64,000 bases of DNA from the NCBI GenBank assembly GCA_963693305.1, contig OY855913.1, positions 7,124,201 through 7,188,200 of the forward strand, read 5' to 3'. Position numbers and translations under genes: made by a program. The notes under the pieces are model-generated. The model had not been told where the DNA came from and did no database searches. It saw nothing but the letters and a program-made list of their open reading frames with translations. The DNA comes from Meandrina meandrites (lineage: Eukaryota; Cnidaria; Anthozoa; Scleractinia; Meandrinidae). Position 1 is the stretch's first letter; each line of letters begins with the position of its first letter. Positions 12,071-24,292 of this stretch are shown piece after piece.

Positions 12071-12899
12071 CAGGGGCACCCAACGGAATATTTCGGTAAA
12101 ATATCTGTTCGGATGGAAGGTCGCCTAAGAATTTCGAAATTTTTTCCCAGCGACGCTCTAGACTTCTCAAATTTTTTCGGAAAACCATAAAGTTTCCCTA
12201 GAATTTTCGGAATTGATGTGCTCACTTTTATCATGTCCCATAATTTTCGGACGGTTTTGTTTGTTCTCTAAAATTTTCGTTTGGCTTAATTATTCCAAAA
12301 GCTGCTAAAAGTTTCGGTGAGCATTAGAGGTAATCAGGAATGTACGTGAACCTAATGAAAGATAAAGGCAATTGAGGTGATTGAGCTCGGCATTAGCCTA
12401 CTTATCAGATTATTGGAGAAGTTATTTTTGTGGTCAGAGCATCTAAAACGATCAAATTATTCGGTTTTGACCGTAAAAAGATTCCTACGCCAACAACAAT
12501 CCCTTGATCGGTCGTATAATTTACACCCCCTAACGTTTTCGGATGAATAGGTTTATCGCCTATAATATTCGGATAAACATTTCTATTGCCTAGTATTTTC
12601 GCGAAATTTCGATAGGCACACGTATAACGAAAAACTTCCCCTAAAATTTTCTAGTGAAAATATGGTCTCTCAGTGTCCTCGAACTTTCGACAAGATCCAT
12701 CAGGATAGCTAAAACTTTCGGATGACTCAAAAAAGGACCCTAGAATTTTCGAAACGACGAAAGTTCCCCTTAAATATCCGAACAGATAAATATTTTTTAG
12801 GGCATCTCTAAATTAACTAAAAAGCCTTCTAGAACATAGAGAAATCCATTTACGACACTTCTGACGTCTTTGGAAAGATTCGGTCGTTGGGTGCCCCTG
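12071..12899. mobile_element. hAT-like non-autonomous element in RBR1 intron 1
   Basis: Terminal inverted repeats are CAGGGGCACCCAACG on the left and CGTTGGGTGCCCCTG on the right. A direct GATTTT flanks both ends (12065-12070 and 12900-12905). The subterminal TATCTGTTCGGA is also inverted (right copy at 12778-12790). The interior is a long series of diverged 'AATTTTCGGA' words and has no transposase. The CAGGG terminus suggests hAT, but the visible duplication is 6 bp rather than 8, so the class is tentative. It lies just downstream of the RBR1 leader exon. Confidence 0.8.
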
Positions 12900-13004
12900 G
12901 ATTTTCAAAGATTGTCCGCTCAGTTTGAGCTGTAGAGAGTTCAACTCGTTGTAAACACAAGGTTTAAGAAGTTTTTCACTTTTCTGTTTACAGCTACCTA
13001 CAGA

Positions 13005-16000
13005 ATGGAACCTGGGTATATGCAAATATTCGTGTTGGGTATTGAAGGAAAGACCACCACCATAGATATTAACGAGGTATAGTAAATCTGCGCTCGTTAT
13101 GTAGTCTGCAGTCGGAGGAGCAATTCTTAACCCAGCTCAGAATGGCACGTGCCGCTTTGCAAGGTCTCCGATAGGATATCGGTATGGGAGAAAACCATCT
13201 GAAACAGATGTAATACGCACAGGAAGTCGAACGTCTCATTTGTGACTGACATCCAATTATTTCACTGCAAAAATCTGATTCTTGCCTTGTCTCAAGGCAA
13301 TCATGTCACAGCGTTCATGACTCTTTCAAAAATAGTAGCTCGGACAGTCCATTAAGATTTTGTCTTTCTCCTCCACTTAAAACAAATTATTTGCATAGGG
13401 TAGCAATTTCTATTGGTGATATCTCTGGAAATGATTAGAAATATAAAATATAAGGCAAACAGCGGTAATAAATAGGACAAGATTGTGAAATAACGCATTA
13501 GACGTTTCGCATGCTAAGCAACGTGCATTTTCAACTGTATAAACGTTACAAATTTTATATTAAAAGTTTGTATATTGTTATAAAAGAGGTCTGGAACCTA
13601 ATGATGGTTGTAGTTCTTGAATGATCAAAGTCACTACTGCAAATTTAAGGAGACTCTGTTCATTCAACCACCACAACCTCGTTCCCAGCCACAGTTCGGG
13701 AAATGAGCCCATGACATTTAAGACACAAAGAATCTTGTCGATTGATTTCTAGTTTCGACCTCAAGGACAGAATGTACAGTGTACTGTACTGTACAGTGTA
13801 CAATGTAGAGTTTTGTAATTTTCGAATTACAGATCTCCTCTGCAATTCGGGAGGGACCGGAAGAAATGTTACCGTTTTATAGGGATTGCGTGATATCCGT
13901 GAGACTAGATATGTATAACTTACACCATGTGACCTAGATTGTTTTTGGAAGTCGTCGATCGATTGTAATCGGTGGCTTTTTCCTGAGTTTTCCCAGGAGT
14001 TTTAGTATTAAAATCGTTGAGTTTCAAGAGTTTGAGTCAAGTTGATTGTGGAATCAACAACCACCACAACCTTGTTTCCAGCCATTGTTCGGGAAATGAG
14101 CCCGCGCTCCTCCCCGTGGAGGAACAAAGACCAGACTCGAGAGAGCGGTGGAAATCGAGCCTAGATCTACTCAAGCTGTTGCAGCATACAGAGACGAAAC
14201 CGGATGACTACAGGTATGAGTGTAACATTTTCAATTTTTGGTGGCGTGCTATTGTTTTCAGAATATTCAGACCTCATTTTATTTGTCAAACGAGTGGATG
14301 TTGTAGAGATCGCTATCTGCCAGATAGCGTGTAGTCGTGAAGACCTGCACAAGGGAGAGGGGTGGGCCTGTTGTTTGGGAAAAGTTGGACACGGGGCTCC
14401 CAGCCTAGAGCGCCAAGGAACTGGCCATAGAATGCCTTTCTTTGGGATACCAAGAACAAAGATAATTACGAAGGCAAAGAGCCAAGCTAATGCCTTCTTT
14501 CTGTGGAAAGGGCACGAAAACTCTACTAAAACAGAGCGATCTTACCCTGAGGTCAACGAAGCCTTTCTTTACATGAAGCGAAACCCGTCTGTTACTGTTA
14601 GCTGTGTTCGCCATATTTTCAGAGGCTATTGAGCGTTTTTACCAAGATAACAACACCGTTTTGTTTGCATCAAGAAACTCAGAGGTTGTGGAGTAGTGGA
14701 AAGGAATATATTCCCCAAATTTTAAATTGGCAGCGTTCATTGCAGCCAAGTTATAGGGAAAAAAATTCGGAAAATTACAGAACTTTGTATGGGTCCGTCA
14801 TATTGGTGTTGGCACTTTGGTAAACCAATATGGCGGCCAAAACTGTCCGCAAGAAGAAAGAAAGATCTCGCTACTAAAGTCATCTGTTGCACTTCGGAAT
14901 GCTTTAGTTATAATTTTTAACTTATTAGCATATCTGAAAAGCATTTTAAAAGTGCGGAAATATTGGTTTCTGTAACTTACTGGTAACGGGCTGTCTTAAC
15001 TTTCAAAAGGCTTTATCTCCAAAGCAAAGCACTCTTCTAGCACAAAAATTTCCCCAGCAATTAGCATAGTAACATTGATTTCTAGAATGTACTAAAATGT
15101 ACTCAATGCTTTTGAACTTAGAAATTTGATGACGTCACGTGAAAATACTCTTTAGGTAGATTGTCAGATGTACGACAAGAGAAGTGATTTACATTCTGTT
15201 AATGCCGCCCGGAGGGAGCTGTTCTCTAAGAAAGAAAGACCGATTAAAACTATTTCTCCCACACAAGAAAGAAGAACGATTTGGTCCGGATATTCTAAAA
15301 AACGATCGCTGGCCTCCGACTATATTTTTTGAAGGAGCTGTTATTCAAAAGGAGTGCATTTGCTTTTCAGTATGCTTTATTATTATATATTTAAATAGCT
15401 GCATACCCTGAGGCTGCAGTTTGGGCAACGGGTGTAGAGACAAATCCTGAAACACCTTCGCCAGCAGCCTGCCGGGGGTTGAAAGGGAAAGAGAAGTTCT
15501 GAGGGCCACAGGCGGCAAAATTAAAGCGTGCAAGTAATGCAGTTTTTCTGGACCAAACCTAACGTTTTTAATTGGCCGTTTAGCAGGCTTTCAGATATGA
15601 AATTTACACCAGATATTGGAATTGGTTTGAAGTTTGATTACTGAAAATATATTTTTTAGGAAAATCGATATTCCCATGGCAACAATAAACAGAAAAACAC
15701 GAAATCAGTTAAACATGAATTCTACGCGAATCAGATTTGACGTGAATATTCAAATCAGTGTGTATTGTATTCCTACCTACTTTCATTCAAATTTCGTTGT
15801 TATTTTCTTTTGCTTCAAAAATGCGTGTCCCTCGGAGGAATGCAGTACACATTGATTTGCATATTTTAGCATAATTTTTTAACGATAAATTTGTAACGCA
15901 ACTTTTTCCTCGTTGCATACCCCATATTTATCGATTAACTTCGGAATTAACTTTTTTGTGTTATAAAGCATGTGTTGTGAAAGTTTCAAAAAAGTTGTTG

Positions 16001-19000
16001 GAACTATTTGTGAGATTTTCGAAAAATAGCTTAAGGTGGCTGGCTACCGTTTCCAATACTTTCCAAGACTTAGATTTCGATTGGTCATTACAACCACTCT
16101 TAATCAGTTGATGCTACAATCATGGTGTCAAACAAATGATTAGTGATTGGTGAACACGTTGTTGTCTTTTTCATTACACAATATGTTACCATAGCAACAC
16201 TACAACCTGTTAAAAACACCCTTAATGTTAGCTTTAAGTGCTTCTAACTCAAAAACGAGCCCGGTGACCCCCATTTTTTATTGAGAAATTTTGATCAGCA
16301 AGACAAGATGCAACTTTTGGCAAAGTTTTAAAAAAATCTGCACATGGGGTTCAGAGCCACCTTAAATTTTCGTAAATTTAAGGTGGCTCTGAACGCCATG
16401 TGCAGATTTTTTTAAAACTTTGCAAAAAGTTGCATCTTGTACTGTTGATTACAATTCGATAATAAAAAATGGGGGTCACCGGACTTGTTTTCGAGTTATA
16501 AGCACTTAAAGCTAGAATTAAGGCTGTTTTTAACAGGTTATACTGTTGCTATGGTAACTTGCAATGTCCAAAAAAATAGCCATAACTTGTTTACCGGCCA
16601 TTGGGCATCTGTTTGATACCATAATTGTTGGATCAACTGAAAAAGAATTTTGGCAGTGATCCGTCAAAATTGAGGTGTTGAAAAATGCAGGAAACTGTTT
16701 TGAGCCACCTTAAAGTGGAAAATTTACCAAAAATTACAATGGTAGTGACCGTTCGAAAAATTCCAATTCTCGGGATCGCGATAAACAAAATGAACAAAAC
16801 TTTCACTGCAACGAAAGATAGGTTAAATATACACTTTGATGTTATTTTGAAGTAATTTTGTCAACGCAGTGTTTGCTTCTCGGTCCAATTATCATTATCA
16901 TGCAAAAAGAATGGATTGAAATATATTTTCGATTTATTCGAAATCAACATACAGATACTTTCAGATACCGGTGTTAGTTTTTTTACGTCAAATCTGATTC
17001 GCGTAGAATTCAAGTTAAACTGATTTCGTGTTTTTCTGTTTATAGTTGCCATGGAAATATCTACTTTCCTAAGAAGTATATTACATCAAACTTCAATCCA
17101 ATTCCGACATCTGGTGTAAATTTCACATCGATCCAAGTCAGGAAAGTCTGCTAAACGACCAAATTGAAAATGTTAGGTATGGTTCAGAAAAAAAACTGTA
17201 TTGAGACACCTTAAGAAATGCCCCTGCAAATCAAGTTGTTCCTTGAGGTGTTGCTCTCAACGACCTGACTTATCTTCCATGGAATTGTGTTCATGTAAAT
17301 GTAAGAAATGACATAACGAAGACGTGGTAGTAACAATTTAGCTCAGCCTGGAAGCTGAAGTTGTGGTTTCCCGCCATGTTACAATTTGATGCAAGTACAA
17401 CCAGAAAACGAAATCTTAAAGGATAAAAAGATTGTTATTTATGTCATATTCTGTAATGTAAATAACAATACTGTGAGTGCTAAAGTAAAACACCTAGGAT
17501 GTGCATCGGTGATCTCTATTTGCGATAAAATTACGAACCCTGGCTCTGATCTGGAAGATTTTGCAAAATGGCATATAAATATGTGGTCGATTTCTGAGAT
17601 GACGTAATTATCCCTTCCTGTAATCCATGTTCTTGGAACATTGAATTTTAATAAAAAAAACTCCCCATGCCCAAAGAACTACCTGTGTCCGGTCTGTAAC
17701 GATGATCGATCTTACTAATCCGCTTAACTAAAGTTGTTTTCGCTCGATTAATGAACCAAAATGTAAAACCATTTTCGTTTGGAATCGTCCGGTTGGAGTG
17801 GTTTTCTTTTTACTACAATCTCAGTGATGGAAAAGGCTCCTGTTTTCAGTTACTTGCATTGAACACGGAGCCATGCAGTAGTGTTGGGTGAGAAGGAGTG
17901 CTTCAGAGGTCGTACGAGTAAAGATTACTGGCCTGCAGTACACACTAGTGGTAAGCTGCTGTAAACCTCACCTGCGAATTAATGTGGAGGTGTGTTTAAA
18001 CTAAACATTGAGACCTTTCATAACCTCTCTGAACTCCAAGGACAACTTCGCAAATAAACAGCATGTAATAGGAAGAGAGCTACGCTGATGTCAACGATGC
18101 GAGAGTGGATAGGTCAACCTAGGCTCGATTGCCACCGCTCTCTCGCGCCCGGTCTTCCCGGGAAGGAGCGCGGGCTCTTTTTTCTCAACAGCGACTGATA
18201 ATCGAGCACTGTTATACTGCGATGAATGCAACCGGTCGAGGTCATTCTCGATGGCAAGAAGAGTTATAACATGGTGACAAGCAAGCATGAATCAACGTAG
18301 GTGAATGCATTTTAGGTGCATCTTCGATATTTACCACAAACTCGCACAAACTGCGTTTACTTTAGCCCCTCACCCCACACCCTTTCCACCACCGCCGGAA
18401 TGCTCCGCTGTTCCCCTACGCATTTGTCACATCACATATCGTAGTTTACCAGCTTGACAAATTCGATCTCAATCTCAGAACTTGCGGAAGTGATCATTTG
18501 AGCCCTAACTGAGCGTCTTGTTGTTTTTAGAATGCCACGGTCGAGGAATTATTTGTGTTGCTGTCCAAAAAGACCAGGGTACCTGTGGAAGATCTGCGCT
18601 TGATTTTCGGTGGAAAAGAGCTGAGGGCTACCAATGAGAAAAAAGAGAAGCTGTACCTATCATACTATAAGATTGAAAAAAGGTCCACATTGTTCCTTGT
18701 CTTCCGACTGCGTGGTGGATCAGACCCACCCCCTGAGAAAGTACTAGATGATGACGTGGAGCTCAGTGATGCTCCGGATATGATCACGTGGGATGATGAC
18801 CCCGAAAATAAAAGAGCCAAGATGCCTTGTGGGCACGCTATTAGTAAGAAATCCCTAATTTTATCACTCACCATTGCTTTAACCATTTTAATTTTTATAA
18901 GCACTTAAGGGAAACAGTGAGTTTTGTTTCCCTTGACCCTCAGCTCAATGTTTCCCATGGCGAGCCGCACGTCCTGATCACGTGCAAGTCCAAGGTTCAA

Positions 19001-21936
19001 GCTGTTGTCGCCCCAGGGAGCTATACGGTTTTGACGCCTGTCGCGTGATACGTTCTCGTCCGATAGAAAACTGCATTTGAGTTGAGGGTATAAAATAAGT
19101 AGTTTTAAACAATCTTTAACTTGAGATCGTAATTGATAAGAAACATACAGGAACTAGAAGTCTAATTGTGCAAAACCTATAATTTTATGTACTTTAAGTT
19201 GGCCCCTTAAAAAGCAAGATCGTGTTCTGTCTATACAAATGGACTGAGAACCAATTAGATTCGCGGATTTCCAATAAGAACATGATTGAGTTTATACGGA
19301 GCATTGTTATTCAACGAGTTCGTTTTACAAAGCGCTGAGTAACTACAGATTTTCTACCTGTAAAATGCGTTTCGTTGACAATTTGTTGATGCTACACGCC
19401 ATGGATTTTTTTCTCTGAAAGCGGCCAAACAGTTTATGTGGGACGTGATGGGTTGGATGAGTTCTCGAGATACAAGGCTTGGTGAGAGAAGTATTTTGCA
19501 ATTAGAGTTGCCATGTTGACTGGTCACGTGACTTCGTGCAGGCCGAAAACGCCTTATCGCATGTTAAGTTCAATATATAAAAAACCTGCAGTCAAGATAT
19601 CTCAAATTTTTATTTTGTGACGTCAAAACTGATGACATCATAAAATGTGGATTTTCAGTCTTTCCGGCGTACTGATCTAAAGGTACGAAAATTTTACTTT
19701 GGCAACTGATAATTGAGCAACCCCACTCGGAACCTCTTGCCAGGTTAACTGCCTCAGCGCAATTCAACAATAACCATTTATACTATTATATGTATTTTTT
19801 TTCTTAGCTCCAGAATCTCTGACTGTGTATTGCCGCAGCCTCTTGGACGCAGGCCGGTCGCGATTTCTGTGTCCATACATAAGCGAGGATGAGCCGCCAG
19901 TTTATTGCGGTAAAGAATGGGACTACGTAGTTGTTCGGCACCTGGCTGTTTTGACAGATGGCGAGAAATATTATTTTGAGAAGAATATCTCCAAAAACTA
20001 TTTGATGAGGGCTACGGGTATTCAAGAATGTCCAAAATGCAAATCGATGGTCGAACGAAAAGACAAAAAGAATGCACGAGTGGTTTGTACCTTGTGTAGC
20101 AAAGGAAAAAGTACACCTTATGAATTCTGCTGGCACTGTCTGCACGAATGGGTTAACAGTTCCAGCATAACTCAGTGTGGTAAGACTCCGACGTAGATCT
20201 TTGTAATTCGTGCAGCATTTTCTCTTGTGTGGGGTAATTGATATCCCAATGTTTCTCGGTTAATACATTGACAAAGCAGGGATGTTGTCCATAGCAACAG
20301 ATTTATCCCAATGTCCAATGGTGCCTTTGCTCATTTCCCTTTCGTAAACAGTCGATGCCATCATTGCTAACCAGACTTTTCGGAATGGACGATGCCATAT
20401 CTGCTCTAGCTTAGGCCTAAACACAGCTTAGGCCTAAACTGTTCTTAGGCCTAAACTGTGCTTAGGCCTAGATAAGACGGTTACTAGATCAAAGTTAGAC
20501 TCACGCTTCAGGGCCCGCGCAGCAAGATTTTGACTGGGGGGGGGGGGGGGGGACTTAAACGTGAGGCAGCATTTTTTTCGTGGGGGGGGGGGTCCAGTGG
20601 CATGTTACCCTTGGAGAATTTGGGTTTTAATTACTCTCAGCTACCGGAAGGTGGATCTAACAGGGTATAGATACAAACATTCAGCGTTTAATGCGCAATG
20701 TTTGTACAAATTGAAACAGCACTGAGGGACCCCAAACAACAATGCTGCTAACGTAGGATCTAAAAGGGATTATTGCCATTTATTTGCGCTGGCCTTCGAG
20801 CTGCCATTATTTAGATTTGCTACACTGATGTGTCCCAAAAAGGACGAAACAGCTGTCCCTGCTTTATCGGTTCTGGTCGTGTTAGTGTCTTGCAAAGTTA
20901 CTTTTTCACGTAGTATCAGCCTTGCTATATTATTGTAATGTCTTAACAATATAAGTAGACTCAATATTTAGAACCAGACCTATAGATTCACTATCAAATC
21001 CTGCTTGAAACAATATAATTTACTCCAAATCAGTACTACTGCCATTAGCCTTTACAAACCAGGAATCCGCCGATTTCTGCTACACTTCAGCTTAACCTAT
21101 ATATCAATCAATGGAAATTAACGACTAAAATTTTAGTGTAAATTAGATTCTTTAAAGACGCCGAAATTTCTCTTTCTGTTATTGCTACGATCTGCGGTAA
21201 GCGATTTTGAAGCGTTTTCTAACGCTAAATGGTCAATTTTATCTTTTTCGAACCAGAGATAACGTAGCCATCTTTATAACCTGACGTATGCAATTACTGT
21301 TTACACTAAAAAAGAAATCACTACCGAAGAACGTCTGTTAATTTAAGTGTTTATTACGCCATGAGTTTTATAATAATGCGAATCTCATAAATACGTCACA
21401 TTAAGGATGTGCATAAACATAAACAATTTGCGCGAGCACGAACTCTTAACTACCAATTTGTTGCTGAGAAAGGTTTCTAACTGCAATATTTGGAAACTGG
21501 ACCTCATATGGATAAGCTTTTTGCACAGGTTTGTTGCATTGAAGATTCCTCCATTAGTTTCAAGTCACTGCCATATTTGACAAGTAACGTGACTCAAACA
21601 GCGGGTAGATTTGAAAGTTAAAATAAGCGACAATAGATAAAGAACGTCTACGTGATTATGTGACGTATTTATGAGATTCGCATTATTATAAAACTCACGG
21701 CGTAATAAACACTTAAATGAACAGACTTTCTTCGGTAGCGGTTTCTTTTCTAGTGTAAACAGTAATTGCATACGTCAGGTTATAAAGATGGCTACGTTAT
21801 CTCTGGTTCGAAAAAGATAAAATTGACCATTTAGCGTTAGAAAACGCTTCAAAGTCCCTGATTGATGTACCTAAGTATTTATGCCAAACCAGCGGCGGTT
21901 TTCGCCTTCCAAAATTTCATTTATTTATTTATTTGT

Positions 21937-21971
<35 letters not shown>

Positions 21972-22260
21972 TTTTCCAGGAAACCCTGACTGTTCCGGTG
22001 AAGACAAACGTCTAAGGCTTCTACGCAATTGCTCCAGGAAGACAATTGTTGGAGTGGTAGGCTGCCCCTCTATCCGCGCGTGCGTATCTTGCGGCATGCT
22101 GATCGAGCACACTGAAGCTTGTAAGCACATGCACTGCCGATGCGGCAAAGATTTCTGCTTCATCTGCTTGAAGCCTAAAGAAAGCAGCGGCTGGAAGTGT
22201 GGAAGCTTCAATCAAGCCTGCACTATAGCACCTGTGCAAACCATGATTCCTGGAGTTTGA
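13005..22260 (+). CDS. Ubiquitin-domain RBR-type E3 ligase, copy 1 (RBR1)
   Basis: Coding exons are 13005-13076, 18531-18843, 19808-20179 and 21980-22260; the joined frame is 345 residues. Residues 6-87 form a ubiquitin-like domain (MQIFVLGIEGK... FRLRGG) with a 6-residue insertion after 'GGKELR' compared with the other copies. An acidic linker ([18 protein letters not shown]) follows. The RING1-like part has a CGH and later single Cys residues but no opening CxxC. BRcat has CPKC, CTLC, CWHC. Rcat is CVSC-x9-C-x4-C, with catalytic Cys at C300 (ACKHM). It is a likely E3 that takes ubiquitin from a UBE2L-type E2 as a thioester. Start is the ATG in the first coding exon, aligned with the other copies. 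Intron 1 is 5.4 kb and full of transposon material, against 143 bases in RBR2. Whether the N-terminal domain is cleaved is unknown. Confidence 0.88.
13600..14170. repeat. Direct and inverted repeats within RBR1 intron 1
   Basis: A segment containing AACCACCACAACCT and GTTCGGGAAATGAGCCC occurs at 13668-13712 and again at 14056-14104. The following part, 14095-14165 (GAGCCCGCGCTCCT to GAGCGGTGGAAATCGAGCCT), is found inverted at 18115-18178. The repeats therefore bracket much of the intron. They are likely part of one or more dispersed elements; no coding function is recognised. Confidence 0.6.
15536..17202. mobile_element. Large inverted-repeat element, nested palindrome
   Basis: Outer arms of about 230 bases (15536-15765 and 16970-17202) are inverted copies. 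They share, for example, CAGAAAAACACGAAATCAGTT and CTACGCGAATCAGATTTGACGT. The centre holds a second, nearly uninterrupted palindrome at 16030-16714. Sequence between the arms is only weakly mirrored. Frames inside are shadows of the repeat. It sits in RBR1 intron 1. Confidence 0.8.
16030..16714. repeat. Long hairpin-forming palindrome (about 340-base arms)
   Basis: Arms are 16030-16368 and 16379-16714, and both ends carry TTAAGGTGGCT / AGCCACCTTAA. The central loop is only about ten bases around TTTTCGTAAA. Both arms contain TTTTAAAAAAATCTGCACATG and CCCATTTTTTATT in mirrored order. If transcribed in the RBR1 pre-mRNA it would fold as a long double strand. Confidence 0.85.
20408..20470. repeat. 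Short tandem repeat of AGCTTAGGCCTAAAC
   Basis: Four head-to-tail copies of an approximately 18-base unit with the palindromic core TTAGGCCTAA lie in the RBR1 intron between exons 3 and 4. A G-rich tract follows at 20536-20592. Confidence 0.85.
21204..21854. repeat. Inverted-repeat element in RBR1 intron 3
   Basis: Arms of about 200 bases (21204-21408 and 21658-21854) mirror each other, for example CTAACGCTAAATGGTCAATTT against its complement. The spacer is about 250 bases. No coding capacity. It ends just upstream of the last RBR1 exon. Confidence 0.85.
21918..21973. repeat. (TTTA)n tract at the RBR1 exon 4 acceptor
   Basis: A TTTA repeat runs directly into the splice acceptor TTTTCCAG that ends at 21979. 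It may serve as the pyrimidine-rich tract. Confidence 0.9.
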
Positions 22261-22852
22261 ATTAGAGCAAAAACAGTCTCGTTCCTTATGCATTATTTCT
22301 GGAAGAAAAATGGAGCAAACTGCCTGGGAACGAGATTGCCGCTTCAACACCAATTTTTTTGTTGGTTGGTAGATTAATTAAGAAAACTAAAAGCTTACAT
22401 ATACTCACAAGAGGTCAAAAGTTGCATTGTCGTAGTAGTATTCTCTAACGTATTAACTCTTTTTTTATAGTGAGCAACATTTCGTGATCTTTGTATCTGC
22501 TCGGTCCAGTGAATTATAGCGCAAGGGTATGTTATGCTGATTTAATTTTGTGCTAGTCGAGAAGTTTAGTTTAGAAAATGACATTGCACAAGAATATTGC
22601 GTTGATTTTGGAACTTTTGCTATTTTTGTGTGTTTTTTAAAATCATTTTTAGAGAATCAGAGAATTACATTCGAGAGACCTGTCTGAGACCTATTGCTAT
22701 GCTTTCTCTCCTTAGCTTAGCTTTCCCGATAAAATTCACCCAATAGTTCATACTTTTTAAAATGACGAATAGACCGGATTACTAGAGTAAGAGAGCTATC
22801 CCTTTGTAAAAGCAGCGGGGTTGAAACACTGGTTAACTTCAAGTTAATTTGT

Positions 22853-24292
22853 AGGGGGTGGTAAAGGGTGTTTTCGTGACCCGTGATCAGCCCTTTCTTT
22901 CCCCCGTGAAATGTGAAATGGATATTTTTTTCTTGTGAATCGTGATTTTCATAGTAGCCGTGGGCCGTGATTTTCCAAAATTATTTTCGCGAAATCAGAA
23001 ATAAATTTTTAATTCGCCGTGAACCGTGATTTTTATTATGTTTTTGTTATTTTCGGCACCCGTCATTACCAGGTTACGTAATGTATGCAATTGCACTATG
23101 CCAGGGATTTTGGGAGCACTGAACTCTGGAATCAGCAAAGTCGGGTGTGGAAGCGGAATCATTGGACTTTGAATATTCATGATTCCTGTCTTGTTTTACC
23201 TCATTAATTCGTGATTCATTTAAAAATTTCAAGTTTTGAAAATAACTTTACTGTGTGTAACACAGTCAAGTTGATAGGTAAAGGATGAAGATTTAAATCG
23301 CGGTTTAAGTGTTTTCCTGTAGGGGGGTCTGGGGGCATGCTCCCCCAGAAAATTTTGCAAATTAGACGCTCGGAAATGCTATTTTCGGCCATTTCTGTGA
23401 TATAACTGTTAAGAAGTTTCGTATAGTTTACATTCTAGTTTGCATACGCCTACAATATCGATGGAAGCATATTTATTTGTTATTCATGATTCTTTTAGCC
23501 ATCTCTTGTTATTCATGATTCCCAAGTTTTAGACACGAAGATTCACGATTCCTACCAATTTTACAGCTATGATTCATGATTCATGATTCTGTTTCCACCC
23601 CCGAAGCAAAGCGAATGATGTAGTGGTCAGCTTTACTTTACTCGCACAACGCGGTATTATCCTGTACCCTCAACACAAATTCATCTTCAAGATTTTACAA
23701 TAATGTCGCACCGGCACTGAAACCTGCCTTTCATGAGTTCAGCTGACCCTGATTTGATGAGAAACTCGGGGCAAACACAAACGGTAAGTGCGTTAGACAA
23801 CACACCGTCCGACAAGAAACCACCAAGTATAAGACTGGAACTCTTCCTCTAAATATGTATCAGACTGCTGCCTATCAAGGAGAACGGTTAGAGTTTGAAG
23901 AACAACCTAAATTACCAGAGGACGAGGGAAGAGAAGGCGCGTCTACATCGAGGGACCCAGGAGACGTATCAGCATTCCGAATGCACAACTCATCCGATAG
24001 CGATTCTGATGATTTTGTAGCGGAGGAAGATAGAGCTATTTATCATGCGCAGAACTCGGAGCTTGGTTTCCCTTTAGCAGTGCGCAGAACGCGAAGCGGA
24101 CGAATATAGTGAAAACCTCAAACAAGGCTGAGTTTAAAAACGTTTTCTTTTTTCCGTGAAGCGTGAAATACCAATATTACTTTTTGCGAATTATGAAAGG
24201 ACTGAAAGGTCCGTTTTATTTTCCGTGAAACGTGACCTATACACACTTCCTCCTCCCCCCCCCCCCCCCCCTCCTCCCTTTACCACCCTCTT
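22853..24292. mobile_element. DNA element with GGGTGGTAAAGGG ends
   Basis: Left GGGGGTGGTAAAGGGTG is inverted at the right as CCCTTTACCACCCTC. Subterminal runs of 'CCGTGAAACGTGA'-like words occur on both sides, at 22875-23035 and 24155-24235. The interior has an 84-codon frame at 23855-24109 with a Ser/Asp-rich stretch and a basic end (RRTRSGRI). This may be the tail of a transposon protein, but the family is not recognised. A poly-C tract lies at 24255-24271. Confidence 0.65.
23855..24109 (+). pseudogene. Fragment of an element-encoded protein (unidentified)
   Basis: The 84-codon frame is acidic and Ser-rich (SSDSDSDDFVAEEDRAIYH) and ends with a basic RRTRSGRI motif. It lies inside the 22853-24292 element. 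It has no catalytic motif or domain that I can name. Called a fragment because no longer frame adjoins it. Confidence 0.3.

Noticed and set aside
18118..18180. Possible tRNA- or rRNA-like GC-rich stretch
   Set aside because: It is the inverted partner of 14095-14165; no cloverleaf or conserved RNA boxes were seen.
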